A DNA stretch of 64,000 nucleotides from Pseudomonas sp. HOU2 (GCF_040729435.1 NZ_CP160398.1:2976001-3040000); one strand, 5' to 3'. Shown: positions 38,439 to 46,850, numbered from the stretch's first letter. The notes: generated from the letters alone by a model not told the origin. Made by a program: numbers and translations.

Positions 38439-38894
38439 TCAGGGTTTGCGGGTAAGGCGCGTGAGGATCCGGTCCAGCGCATTGGCAAACGCCTGCTTCT
38501 CGCGTTCGCCGAACGGCGCCGGGCCGCCGCTGATCTGACCCTGTTCACGCAGGTCGGTGAACAGATTGCGCACCGCCAGCCGCTCACCCATGTTCTGCGC
38601 ATCGAATTCCTTGCCCCGTGGGTCCAGCGCTGCCACGCCCTTCTTCACCAGGCGATCGGCCAGCGGAATATCGCTGCAGATCACCAGCTCTCCGGGCACC
38701 GCGCGCTCGACCAGATAATCGTCCGCCGCATCCGGGCCGCTGGGCACCACGATCAGTTTGACGATGGCCAGCCCCGGCTTGGTCTGCGGCTGCCCGGCCA
38801 CCAGCACTACTTCGAACCGGCGCTTGAGGGCGAACTTCACCACCAGATCCTTGGCCGCCCGAGGGCAGGCATCGGCATCGATCCATACACGCAT
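38439..38894 (-). CDS. yaiI: YaiI/YqxD family protein (UPF0178)
   Basis: Cytosolic protein of 151 residues. It starts MRVWIDADACPRAAKDLV, a PIN-like acidic first strand, and has DYLVERAVPGELVICSDIPLADRLVKKG and PRGKEFDAQNMGERLAVRNL, the family's conserved blocks. A nuclease role is suggested by the fold but not shown. It lies between two repeat elements. Confidence 0.92.
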   Translation of the reverse strand: MRVWIDADACPRAAKDLVVKFALKRRFEVVLVAGQPQTKPGLAIVKLIVVPSGPDAADDYLVERAVPGELVICSDIPLADRLVKKGVAALDPRGKEFDAQNMGERLAVRNLFTDLREQGQISGGPAPFGEREKQAFANALDRILTRLTRKP

Positions 38895-38925
38895 GATTTT
38901 TTCCTTTTCTTAAAAGCATCGCGGG

Positions 38926-38984
38926 CAAGCCCGCTCCCACAAGGTTAACGCTAAACCTGTGGGAGCGTGGCTTGCCCGCGAATG
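38926..38984. repeat. REP-type inverted repeat (GCGGGCAAGCCCGC family)
   Basis: Arms ATCGCGGGCAAGCCCGCTCC and GGGAGCGTGGCTTGCCCGCG face each other 20 nt apart, immediately upstream of the yaiI start. A related element with CTGGCAAGCCAG cores is at 61176-61266. Confidence 0.85.
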
Positions 38985-39002
38985 TGAGCGCAGCGAATGC
39001 TG

Positions 39003-40898
39003 TTAAGCAGTGACCCGCTTCTTCTCCGCGATCCGACTCCGCCCGTACAGCACAACAATCGCCAGAATCGCCACCGCTTGCGCCGTCAACGAATACGCAT
39101 CGGCATGAATTCCAAGCCAGTCAAACTCGAAGAACGCCACCGGTCGCGTGCCGAAGATCCCCGCTTCCTGCAGCGCTTTCACGCCGTGCCCGGCAAACAC
39201 CACCGACAAGGCACAGAGCAGCCCGGCGTTGATGCTGAAAAACAGCGCCAGCGGCAGTTTCGCCGAGCCACGCAGGATCACCCAGGCCAGACCGATCAGC
39301 AGCACCAGTGCGGTCGCACCACCGGCCAGCACCGCGTCATGCCCGGCGGGGCCGGCCTGCAGCCACAGGGTTTCGTAGAACAGGATCACTTCGAACAGCT
39401 CGCGGTACACCGAGAAGAACGCGAGGATCGCGAAGCCGAAACGCCCGCCGCCGCCCACCAGACTCTGCTTGATGTAATCCTGCCAGGCCGCCGCGTGGCG
39501 CCGGTCGTGCATCCACACGCCGAGCCACAGCACCATGACACTGGCGAACAGCGCCGTGGCGCCCTCGAGCAGTTCACGCTGCGAGCCGCTGACGTCGATC
39601 ACATACGCCGCCAGCGCCCAGGTGCCAAGACCGGCGAGCAGCGCCAGACCCCAACCGATGTTGACGCTGCGCACCGCCGACTGCTGGCCGGTATTACGCA
39701 GAAACGCGAGGATCGCCGCCAGCACCAGAATCGCTTCGAGGCCTTCGCGCAGCAGAATCAGCAGGCCGGAGATAAAGCTCAGTGACCAGCTCAGGCCATC
39801 GCTGCCGAGCAGTTCGGCAGACTCTTTCAACTTGCCCTTGGCTACGTCCAGACGCTGTTCGGCCTGCTCCACCGGCAAGCCGTCCTGCAACGACTGACGG
39901 TAGGCCATCAGCGATTTTTCGGTGTCCTTGCGCACGTTGGCGTCGACGTTATCCAGCGAGCTTTCGACCAGTTCGAAACCTTCCAGATACGCCGCCACCG
40001 ACAGGTCATAGGCCTGATCGTGATCACCGGCACGATACGCCGCCAGGCTCTTGTCCAGCGTGGCGGCGGTGTAATCGAGCAACTGCGCCGGGCCGCGCTT
40101 CACCTGCGGCGGCTGCGCGCGTTGGGCACGGAAGCTTGCGGCGACCTGCGGGCCTTCGGCGGCCTGCACTTCGGCCGGCGTCTGGCGCGCCAGATCGGCG
40201 ATATTGAAGGTCTTGTCGGACTTTGCTGAGGCCGGGTCGGCACTGAAACCGGCGATGTAGGTCGCCAGATCCCAACGCTGACGGTCGTCCAGTTGATCGG
40301 CGAAGGCCGGCATGTCGGTGCCTTCGACGCCCTGGCCGAGGGTGCTGTAGATCGCGTACAGGCTCAGATGATCGATGCGTGCGGCATCGCGCAGATTGGC
40401 CGGTGGTGGCGTCATGCCGAGGCCTGCCGGACCGTCGCCGACACCGGTGTCGCCATGACAGACCGAACAGTTCTGCGCGTACAGCGGCGCGCCCCGGGTC
40501 GGATCGGGAGTGATGATCGGCGCCTGGCTGACTTCATACGCCACCGCCAGTTTCGCCCCCAGCTGCCGGGCCTGACGGGCGACTTCGGAACCCTCCTGCT
40601 TCGCGCTGATGGCCGCGTGCAACGCTTCGACGCCCTGCTCCAGCGCAGCCTTCTCCGGTTTGGCCGGCAGACCTGCGATCAGCCCTTGCAGCACCTGGGT
40701 GAACTCCAGTTGCTCACGGTATTCGCCGTCATCGACGACCTTGCCCGCCTCGACTGTCGGCGGGTAATCGGCGCTGATGTAATCGAGCAGGTGCAGCGCC
40801 TGCGGGGCGCCCTCCACGGTGTCGGCCAGCAGGTTGAAGCTGCTCAGGGCGCACAGAGGGAACACCAGCCAGGCCAGGAATCGGGACGCGGCAGTCAT
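39003..40898 (-). CDS. FTR1-family iron permease fused to an N-terminal cytochrome c domain
   Basis: Protein of 631 residues. A signal peptide is followed by a helical region and a c-type haem site CSVCH (about residue 143) with a distal Met region (GTDMPAF). After a second helical segment comes the FTR1 permease with two REXXE iron-translocating motifs, REGLE and RELFE, in seven hydrophobic helices. The fusion suggests that periplasmic redox conversion of iron is coupled to import. A LysR-type gene lies 86 nt upstream on the same strand. I saw no clear Fur site in that gap. Confidence 0.93.
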   Translation of the reverse strand: MTAASRFLAWLVFPLCALSSFNLLADTVEGAPQALHLLDYISADYPPTVEAGKVVDDGEYREQLEFTQVLQGLIAGLPAKPEKAALEQGVEALHAAISAKQEGSEVARQARQLGAKLAVAYEVSQAPIITPDPTRGAPLYAQNCSVCHGDTGVGDGPAGLGMTPPPANLRDAARIDHLSLYAIYSTLGQGVEGTDMPAFADQLDDRQRWDLATYIAGFSADPASAKSDKTFNIADLARQTPAEVQAAEGPQVAASFRAQRAQPPQVKRGPAQLLDYTAATLDKSLAAYRAGDHDQAYDLSVAAYLEGFELVESSLDNVDANVRKDTEKSLMAYRQSLQDGLPVEQAEQRLDVAKGKLKESAELLGSDGLSWSLSFISGLLILLREGLEAILVLAAILAFLRNTGQQSAVRSVNIGWGLALLAGLGTWALAAYVIDVSGSQRELLEGATALFASVMVLWLGVWMHDRRHAAAWQDYIKQSLVGGGGRFGFAILAFFSVYRELFEVILFYETLWLQAGPAGHDAVLAGGATALVLLIGLAWVILRGSAKLPLALFFSINAGLLCALSVVFAGHGVKALQEAGIFGTRPVAFFEFDWLGIHADAYSLTAQAVAILAIVVLYGRSRIAEKKRVTA

Positions 40899-40984
40899 GA
40901 ATGAGTCTCAAATGGAAATGCGAAGTTACATATTGTTCACTTCGAACGCCTGTCACTCAAGCTTTGTCGACGTCTCGTGGCGTT

Positions 40985-41884
40985 TTAGCGCAACGCTGTG
41001 GCGGTGTTGCGGTAGTGCTCAAGCATGAACTCGACGAACACCTGCACCTTCAGCGCCACATGCCGGGCATGCGGATAGAGCGCGTAATAGTGACGCTGGC
41101 CGAGGCTGTAGTTAGGCAGGATCTGCACCAGTCGGCCACTGAGCAGATCGTCCTGCACGGTGGCTCGGGTGAACGCGGCAATGCCGACTCCGGCCAACGC
41201 GGCGGCGTGCAGCGAACTGATCGAATCGGCCTTGAACCGCCCCTGCACGCGCACGCTGGTGGCGAGCCCGCGCGCGTCGGTCAGCACCCAGTCACTGCCA
41301 CCGGCAAACGCCAGCAACTGCTGCTCGGCGAGTTCGCGCACCTGTCGCACCAGACCATTACGCGCCACATACACAGGCGAAGCCACCAGCAGCAAATCCG
41401 AAACGGTCAGCAACCGCGCCACCATGGACGAATCGGCCAATGGACCGCAGATGCGCAGCGCCACATCGAAGCCCTCGGCGATCAGATCGACGAAACGGTC
41501 ATCGCAGGACAGGTCCACCTCGATCTCGGGATAGCGCTGCTGAAACGCCGGCAGCCAGCTTGCCAGCTCCAGCGTGCCGATGACCATCGGCGCGCTGATT
41601 CGCAGCACACCGCTGGGGCGCTCATGCGCCTGACCCACCGCCAGCGCGGCCTGATCGAGGCGTTCGAGAATGTCCACACACGCCGCATAATACTGCTGCC
41701 CCGCCGTGGTCAGGCTGAACCCACGAGTGTTGCGATTGATCAGCCGCGTGCCCAGCTCGCTTTCCAGCTGCTGCAACTGCCGGGAGATGGTCGAGTGAGT
41801 GGTGTCGAGGCGCTCGGCGGCGGCGCTGAACCCGCGACACTCGACGATGCAACGAAACGCGCGCATTGCCAGCAGTTGATTCAT
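40985..41884 (-). CDS. LysR-family transcriptional regulator
   Basis: DNA-binding regulator of 299 residues. The N-terminal winged helix-turn-helix covers about 1-60 (FSAAAERLDTTHSTISRQLQQLE), followed by a periplasmic-binding-protein-like effector domain (LRISAPMVIGTLELASWLP). It is co-directional with and upstream of the FTR1 gene, and divergent from the lipoprotein cluster across 170 nt, so either could be a target. The effector is unknown. Confidence 0.92.
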   Translation of the reverse strand: MNQLLAMRAFRCIVECRGFSAAAERLDTTHSTISRQLQQLESELGTRLINRNTRGFSLTTAGQQYYAACVDILERLDQAALAVGQAHERPSGVLRISAPMVIGTLELASWLPAFQQRYPEIEVDLSCDDRFVDLIAEGFDVALRICGPLADSSMVARLLTVSDLLLVASPVYVARNGLVRQVRELAEQQLLAFAGGSDWVLTDARGLATSVRVQGRFKADSISSLHAAALAGVGIAAFTRATVQDDLLSGRLVQILPNYSLGQRHYYALYPHARHVALKVQVFVEFMLEHYRNTATALR

Positions 41885-42019
41885 TGATGTTCCGCAGTGG
41901 GTTAAGTCTCAGGCCGGCAAGGCTAGCTCAATCCCGTCGCTCATCCCACCGGTCAGTCCACACTCGACGGGTGCGATTGACGACGAAAAATGACGCATCA
42001 CTTAGCCACTATCGCCCCC

Positions 42020-42025
42020 TATAAT
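42020..42025 (+). promoter_or_regulatory. Consensus -10 box (TATAAT) before the lipoprotein cluster
   Basis: A perfect TATAAT stands 30 nt before the first lipoprotein gene, embedded in CCCTATAATGCGCC. No good -35 is seen at 16-18 nt; TTGACG at 41977 is too far away. A very similar TATAATGCCGCGCC precedes the paralogous gene. Confidence 0.55.
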
Positions 42026-42054
42026 GCGCCACCTGCCGTATTACCCGCTCAAGG

Positions 42055-43461
42055 ATGAACCTCTTCATGCGCCATCGCTTGCTGCTGCCGCTGTTGATTG
42101 CCGCCGTTTTGCAACTCAACGGCTGTGGTGCATATCGCAATTACGACCTGGAACTGCAACAGACCACTGACCAGTTCAAGGCCGGCAACATCGACGGTGC
42201 TCTGACGCTGATCGAAGCGCACAACCCGGACCCGGAAAAAGACCTGCTCTACTACTTCGAAAAAGGCGCCGTACTCAGCGCTGGCGGCGCGCTGCCGCAG
42301 AGCCAGACAACCTGGCGCAGCGCCGAGCAGATGATCATCGAACGTCAGGACACGATCGAGACCACCGGCGACAAGTTGCTCGCGGCGATGGGCAACCAAT
42401 GGGGCAGCATCATCAATGACAAGCTGCGGCGCTACGATGGCTACGACTATGAAAAAGTCATGCTGACCACGCAAATGGCTCTCAACCAGTTGGCGGTGAA
42501 TGACTTCGACGGCGCCCGTGCCGACATCAAAAAAACCCACGAACGCGAAGCGTTGATCGCCCGGCAACGGGAACTGGAATACGAAAAGGTCGAGGAAGCC
42601 GCCAAGGCCCAGGGCGCGCGCGTGCACTACAAGGATCTGCAGGGTTATCCGGTGGTGATGTTCGAATCCCCGGCAGTGATCGCCCTGAAAAACGGTTACC
42701 AGAGCGCCTTCAGTCACTATCTCGCCGGCTTCACCTATGAGGCGCTCGGCGAAAAAGACCTGGCGGCGCCCGGTTATCGTCAGGCCATCGAACTGCGCCC
42801 GGACCTGCCGTTTTTCCAACAGGCATTGCGCGACCTCGACAGCCCCGGACTCAAGGCCGACGAAAGCGATGTGCTGATCATCGTGCAAAGTGGGCTGGCG
42901 CCGGCCCGCAGTTCGGTGCGGGTACCGTATCCGGTGCAACTCAAGGACGGCCAGGTGATCGTCGCCAACATTTCCTTCCCGGTGATGGTGCCGGATAACT
43001 CCACCGCGCCGTTCAATCAGGTCCGCATCGACGGTCGCGAGAAAAAGCTGATCGCGGTCAACAGCATCACCGATATGTCTTTGCGCACACTGCGTGACGA
43101 CATGCCCGGGATTATCCAGCGCACCACCTACCGGGCGTTCCTCGCGGCGGACGTTCAAGGTACCGACAATCGCCGCAATCCGTCCAAGGCCTCGTACGTC
43201 ACCCAGTGGGATGGTTTCGAGCAGGCCGACACCCGCACCTGGCGCACCCTGCCCAACCTGACACAGGTCGTGCGCCTGCGTCTGAAAAAGGGCGAACACC
43301 AGATCAGCCTGCCGAACACGTCAGGCGCTCCACTGAACATCCGCATCGACCAGAAGCGCCAGATGATCGGCCTGCGCGTGCTGGGCGAGCGGATTTACGC
43401 GAACGGCAGCGCATTTCAATCCGCAACGTCGCTGGGAAGTCGCGTATCCGCTCTGAAATAA
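42055..43461 (+). CDS. COG3014-like lipoprotein, paralogue 1
   Basis: Predicted outer-membrane lipoprotein of 468 residues. The signal peptide ends LQLNGC with the lipidated Cys at 24 and no Asp at +2. TPR-like helical repeats run from about 30 to 280: DLLYYFEKGAVL, YDYEKVMLTTQMALNQLAVNDFDGAR, and SHYLAGFTYEALGEKDLAAPGYRQAIELRP. Then comes a beta-rich C-terminal domain ending TRTWRTLPNLTQVVRLRLKKGEHQ and QKRQMIGLRVLG. It is clearly homologous (I estimate about 60% identity by eye) to the next gene, a tandem duplication. It lacks the hydrophobic segment that the paralogue has before TRTWRTLP. ATG 42067 (MRHRLLL) is an alternative start. Function unknown. Confidence 0.85.
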   Translation: MNLFMRHRLLLPLLIAAVLQLNGCGAYRNYDLELQQTTDQFKAGNIDGALTLIEAHNPDPEKDLLYYFEKGAVLSAGGALPQSQTTWRSAEQMIIERQDTIETTGDKLLAAMGNQWGSIINDKLRRYDGYDYEKVMLTTQMALNQLAVNDFDGARADIKKTHEREALIARQRELEYEKVEEAAKAQGARVHYKDLQGYPVVMFESPAVIALKNGYQSAFSHYLAGFTYEALGEKDLAAPGYRQAIELRPDLPFFQQALRDLDSPGLKADESDVLIIVQSGLAPARSSVRVPYPVQLKDGQVIVANISFPVMVPDNSTAPFNQVRIDGREKKLIAVNSITDMSLRTLRDDMPGIIQRTTYRAFLAADVQGTDNRRNPSKASYVTQWDGFEQADTRTWRTLPNLTQVVRLRLKKGEHQISLPNTSGAPLNIRIDQKRQMIGLRVLGERIYANGSAFQSATSLGSRVSALK

Positions 43462-43522
43462 GTAATGGCACCAAACTAACAAGTGCGATTAAAAAGCTAT
43501 TACATGGCCAGCATCGCCTGCT

Positions 43523-43528
43523 TATAAT
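43523..43528 (+). promoter_or_regulatory. Consensus -10 box (TATAAT) before lipoprotein paralogue 2
   Basis: TATAAT within CTTATAATGCCGCGCC lies 148 nt upstream of paralogue 2 and resembles the site in front of paralogue 1, as expected if the promoter was duplicated with the gene. The -35 region is weak. Confidence 0.5.
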
Positions 43529-43675
43529 GCCGCGCCCGCGCTATCGCGACGCGGCATAAAAGCTCCTCTGGTTATGAGGAATTGGCAGGAGGCCAGCGCC
43601 ACTGTCGATGGGTCACACCAGCCCGACCAGCACCGGCGGCTGATGCAGTTACTAGCTCAGGGAAGAAGTACCCCC

Positions 43676-45070
43676 ATGGCATTGCGCACTCCCACCTTGA
43701 TCGCGCTCAGCGCTGTCACCCTGCTGTCCGGCTGTTCGGCGTTTCGCAACTACGATTCGGAACTGGCCCAGACCAACCAGCAACTGGCATCCGGCAACGT
43801 CGACGCCGCGCTGATCCTGCTGGAAAAGAACAACACCGGCCCCGACAAAGACCTGCTCTATTACTTCGAGAAAGGTGAGTTGCTGCGCGCCAAGGGCGAC
43901 CTGTCCGGCAGCCAGAATGCCTGGACCAGCGCTGATCAGGTGGTTGGCCAGTGGGAAGATTCGGTCAAGCTCGATACCGGTAAATACCTGGCGCAGTTCG
44001 GCAGCTTCCTGGTCAACGACAAGGTGCGTCGCTACGAAGGCTACGACTACGAAAAAGTCATGCTGACCACGCAGATGGCCCTCAACCTGCTGGCCGTCAA
44101 CGACTTCGACGGCGCCCGCACCGCGATCAAGAAAACTCACGAACGTGAAGCGGTGATCGCTGACCTGCGCGACAAGGAATACCTCAAGAGCGAGGAAGAG
44201 GCCGAGAAAGAAGGGATCAAGACCCAGTACAAGGATCTGCAGGGCTACCCGGTCGCCAGCCTCGACGCGCCGGAAGTGGTCGGCCTGAAAAACAGCTACC
44301 AGAGTGCGTTCAGCCATTACCTGGCCGGTTTCGTCTACGAAGCCCTGGGCGAGAAAGACCTGGCTGCACCGGGCTACCGCAAGGCGGCCGAACTGCGTCC
44401 GAACACCCCGCTGCTGGAACAGGCGCTGGTCAACCTCGACAAGCCGAGCAAGTCCGACGACAGCGACATCCTGATCGTGGTGCAAAGCGGTCTGGCACCC
44501 TCGCGTGATTCGATCCGCGTGCCGCTGCCATTGCCGATCTCCAACAATGTGGTGATCACTCCACTGTCGTTCCCGATCATCAAGCCTGACACCTCCACTG
44601 CGCCGTTCGCGCAGATTGGCGTCGATGGCCAGCAAGTCAACCTGACCGCCCTCAACAGCACCACCGCCATGTCGCGCCGCGCCCTGCGCGATGACATGCC
44701 GGGGATCATTGTGCGCACCACCGTGCGCGCAATCACCAAAGGCGTGGCGCAGAAGAAGATCAACGAAACCAACCCGCTGGCCGGCCTCGCCGTGGGTATT
44801 TCTTCAGCTGTGCTGGAAGGTGCCGATACCCGTACGTGGCGCACCCTGCCGGACAACACCCAGGTGGTGCGTCTGCGCTTGAAGAAAGGCGAGCACCAAG
44901 TCAGTCTGCCGAGCGCCGTCGGCGGTTCGCTGGTCAAGGTCACCGTCGATCAGCGTTATCAAGTGATCAGCCTGCGTGCCGTGGGCAATCAAGTGTTTGC
45001 CGGTGGCGTCGCCGCCCATGTCATCCCGAGCGCCGGCGCGACTAACGTCGCCAGCCTCAAACAACCTTAA
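43676..45070 (+). CDS. COG3014-like lipoprotein, paralogue 2
   Basis: Predicted outer-membrane lipoprotein of 464 residues with lipobox LLSGC (Cys 20). It shares the whole architecture of paralogue 1: YDYEKVMLTTQMALNLLAVNDFDGAR and SHYLAGFVYEALGEKDLAAPGYRKAAELRP repeats, and the C-terminal TRTWRTLPDNTQVVRLRLKKGEHQ. A Gly/Ala-rich hydrophobic stretch, NPLAGLAVGISSAVL, near residue 370 replaces a polar segment of the sibling and could insert in a membrane or mediate assembly. ATG 43676 is chosen over an upstream ATG at 43574 because the lipoprotein signal starts here and GGGAAGAAG precedes it. The YcfL-like gene follows after 15 nt. Confidence 0.87.
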   Translation: MALRTPTLIALSAVTLLSGCSAFRNYDSELAQTNQQLASGNVDAALILLEKNNTGPDKDLLYYFEKGELLRAKGDLSGSQNAWTSADQVVGQWEDSVKLDTGKYLAQFGSFLVNDKVRRYEGYDYEKVMLTTQMALNLLAVNDFDGARTAIKKTHEREAVIADLRDKEYLKSEEEAEKEGIKTQYKDLQGYPVASLDAPEVVGLKNSYQSAFSHYLAGFVYEALGEKDLAAPGYRKAAELRPNTPLLEQALVNLDKPSKSDDSDILIVVQSGLAPSRDSIRVPLPLPISNNVVITPLSFPIIKPDTSTAPFAQIGVDGQQVNLTALNSTTAMSRRALRDDMPGIIVRTTVRAITKGVAQKKINETNPLAGLAVGISSAVLEGADTRTWRTLPDNTQVVRLRLKKGEHQVSLPSAVGGSLVKVTVDQRYQVISLRAVGNQVFAGGVAAHVIPSAGATNVASLKQP

Positions 45071-45085
45071 GAACGGAGTCTTTGC

Positions 45086-45460
45086 ATGCGCTTCAAACTC
45101 TTCGCCGTTGCCGCTCTCGCCGTGCTGGCCAGCGGCTGCGCCACCCCGCCACCACCGGAGCCGGGCAGCGCCGCGAGCAAGGTCGTGGCCATGGGCCCGC
45201 AGAAACACATTGCGGTCGGCGCCATGCGCGTCGCCCGTGAGAACAGCTTCATGACCGTCAATGTGCAGTTGACCAACACCCTCAACAGCAACAAGACGTT
45301 CTACTACCGCTTCGCCTGGCTCGGTGCGGAAGGTTTCCCGATCGCCGAGGAAGAGGTCTGGAAGAGCCAGATGATGTACGGCGCCCAGACCAGCTTTATC
45401 CAGGGCATCGCCCCGACCCCGAAAGCCGTGGATTTCCGTCTCGAACTGAAGACACCTTAA
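45086..45460 (+). CDS. YcfL-like lipoprotein (DUF1425)
   Basis: Small lipoprotein of 124 residues with lipobox LASGC (Cys 18) and Ala at +2, predicting outer-membrane sorting. A Pro-rich linker precedes the YcfL fold: MRVARENSFMTVNVQLTNTL, then TFYYRFAWLGAEGFPI, EEVWKSQMMYGAQ and a closing PTPKAVDFRLEL. In E. coli ycfL lies directly upstream of lpoB, and here too an LpoB-like gene follows after 36 nt, which supports a shared function. Role unknown. Confidence 0.88.
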   Translation: MRFKLFAVAALAVLASGCATPPPPEPGSAASKVVAMGPQKHIAVGAMRVARENSFMTVNVQLTNTLNSNKTFYYRFAWLGAEGFPIAEEEVWKSQMMYGAQTSFIQGIAPTPKAVDFRLELKTP

Positions 45461-45496
45461 GTCCGCCACCCTTTTCCTGTTTTAGAGAGCATTCCC

Positions 45497-46084
45497 ATGT
45501 TTGCACGCTTTTCCCTGATCGCTGTCCTCGCCCTGCTGGCTTCCGGTTGCGCCAACACCTCGCCGACCCTGGGTAGCAAGAACATCAGCTACGGCGACAC
45601 CAAAGCGGTTGAAACCGTGACCAACGAATTCGGCTCGACCGACCTGCAAATGATCGCCGAATCGATGACTCGCTCGCTGGCCCAGTCCGGCATTCTGCAG
45701 GGCCGCCCGGTGGTGCAGGTTTACGACGTGAAGAACAAGACCAGCGAGTACATCGATACCCGCGAAATCACCACCAGCATCAAGACTCAGTTGATGAAGT
45801 CCGGCACCGCCCGCTTCGCCAGCGACAACACCGCGATGCAGAGCCAGGTCGACCAGCTCAAGCTGCAGAACCAGAGCGGCCTGTACAAGAAGAGCACTGT
45901 GGCCAAGACCGGCAACATGATCGCCGCCAAGTACCGTCTGGAAGGTTCGATCAGCTCGATCGTCAAGCGCAGCAGCGATTACAAGGACGTCTTCTATAAA
46001 TTCAGCCTGCAACTGATCGACGTCGAAAGCGGTCTGGCCGAATGGATGGACGAAAAAGAGATCCGCAAAACCACGGAGCGTTAA
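45497..46084 (+). CDS. LpoB-like lipoprotein (penicillin-binding-protein activator family)
   Basis: Lipoprotein of 195 residues: lipobox LASGC (Cys 18), then KNISYGDTKAVETVTNEFGSTDLQMIAESMTRSL. The CsgG/LpoB-like alpha-beta domain contains GRPVVQVYDVKNKTSEYIDTREI and KYRLEGSISSIV, ending in WMDEKEIRK. E. coli LpoB spans the periplasm to activate PBP1B. Pseudomonads are reported to use an unrelated activator, LpoP, so this relative may act on something else. The short N-terminal linker (no long Pro-rich stalk as in E. coli LpoB) argues for a different reach. The next gene begins 3 nt after its stop. Confidence 0.85.
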   Translation: MFARFSLIAVLALLASGCANTSPTLGSKNISYGDTKAVETVTNEFGSTDLQMIAESMTRSLAQSGILQGRPVVQVYDVKNKTSEYIDTREITTSIKTQLMKSGTARFASDNTAMQSQVDQLKLQNQSGLYKKSTVAKTGNMIAAKYRLEGSISSIVKRSSDYKDVFYKFSLQLIDVESGLAEWMDEKEIRKTTER

Positions 46085-46087
46085 TTG

Positions 46088-46831
46088 ATGCGCGCATGGA
46101 TTGGCATGATGGCCCTGGCTTGCGCGTTCAGCGTGCAAGCGGCCCCGAAAGTCGCGGTGACGGATCTGGCGTATCAGGAGCGTGTGGAGCAATACATCCA
46201 CATCGTTTCGGCGCAGAACAATTACCGCGAGGGTTACTACAGCTCCAGTGGTTCCTCGAACTACAACGAGCTGGAAGCGACCACCAGCTACATCGAACAG
46301 GGTGAACTGCGTAAATTCACCGGCGACATCAAGGGTGAGATTCTGCGCACCGGGATGTTCCAGCTGGTGCAGGGCACGCCCTACACCGCGTCGTCCAAGG
46401 GTGACGTCTATGACGTGATCAAGCGGATCAAGGCCGGCAACTTCAAGGGTGCCGACTATGTGCTGTTCGGCACCGTGTCGGACATCGACTTCACCCAGGA
46501 CATGAACGAGCTGGCGCACACCGACAGCTATTCGGCGGTTTTGGGCCTGACGCTGGTGGCGGATTTCAGCCTGATCAACACCAAGACCTACGAGATCACT
46601 TCGGCCTTCACGGCGATGGGCGAAGCGCAGGACACCAAACTGGTGAACGGCCGCGACATCAAGATCTCGCTGAACCGCCCTCGGGTGGTGCGTGAAGTGT
46701 CAAAAGCGCTGGGTGAGGACGTGGCCGGACAACTGAGCATGCAGCTCGGTGGCGGCGGTTACGAGCAGCCGCGTGAGGCGCAGCAGCGCAACAATCTGCC
46801 GCGTGATACCGCGCCGGTGATTTTGCACTGA
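46088..46831 (+). CDS. Periplasmic LpoB/CsgG-like protein, non-lipidated
   Basis: Protein of 247 residues with an SPase I type signal peptide (MRAWIGMMALACAFSVQAAPK, cleavage after QAA) and no lipobox. The mature domain begins KVAVTDLAYQERVEQYIHIV as CsgG-like proteins do and contains LRKFTGDIKGEILRTGMFQLVQG, ADYVLFGTVSDIDFT and SLINTKTYEITSAFTAMGEA. A Ser/Tyr/Asn-rich loop (EGYYSSSGSSNYNE) is inserted near residue 45, and the tail (after LGGGGYEQPRE) is probably disordered. ATG 46088 directly follows the LpoB-like stop. It is probably the last gene of the cluster, with a terminator at 46975. Confidence 0.83.
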   Translation: MRAWIGMMALACAFSVQAAPKVAVTDLAYQERVEQYIHIVSAQNNYREGYYSSSGSSNYNELEATTSYIEQGELRKFTGDIKGEILRTGMFQLVQGTPYTASSKGDVYDVIKRIKAGNFKGADYVLFGTVSDIDFTQDMNELAHTDSYSAVLGLTLVADFSLINTKTYEITSAFTAMGEAQDTKLVNGRDIKISLNRPRVVREVSKALGEDVAGQLSMQLGGGGYEQPREAQQRNNLPRDTAPVILH

Positions 46832-46850
46832 CTCTTGGCTGAACGCGTTC

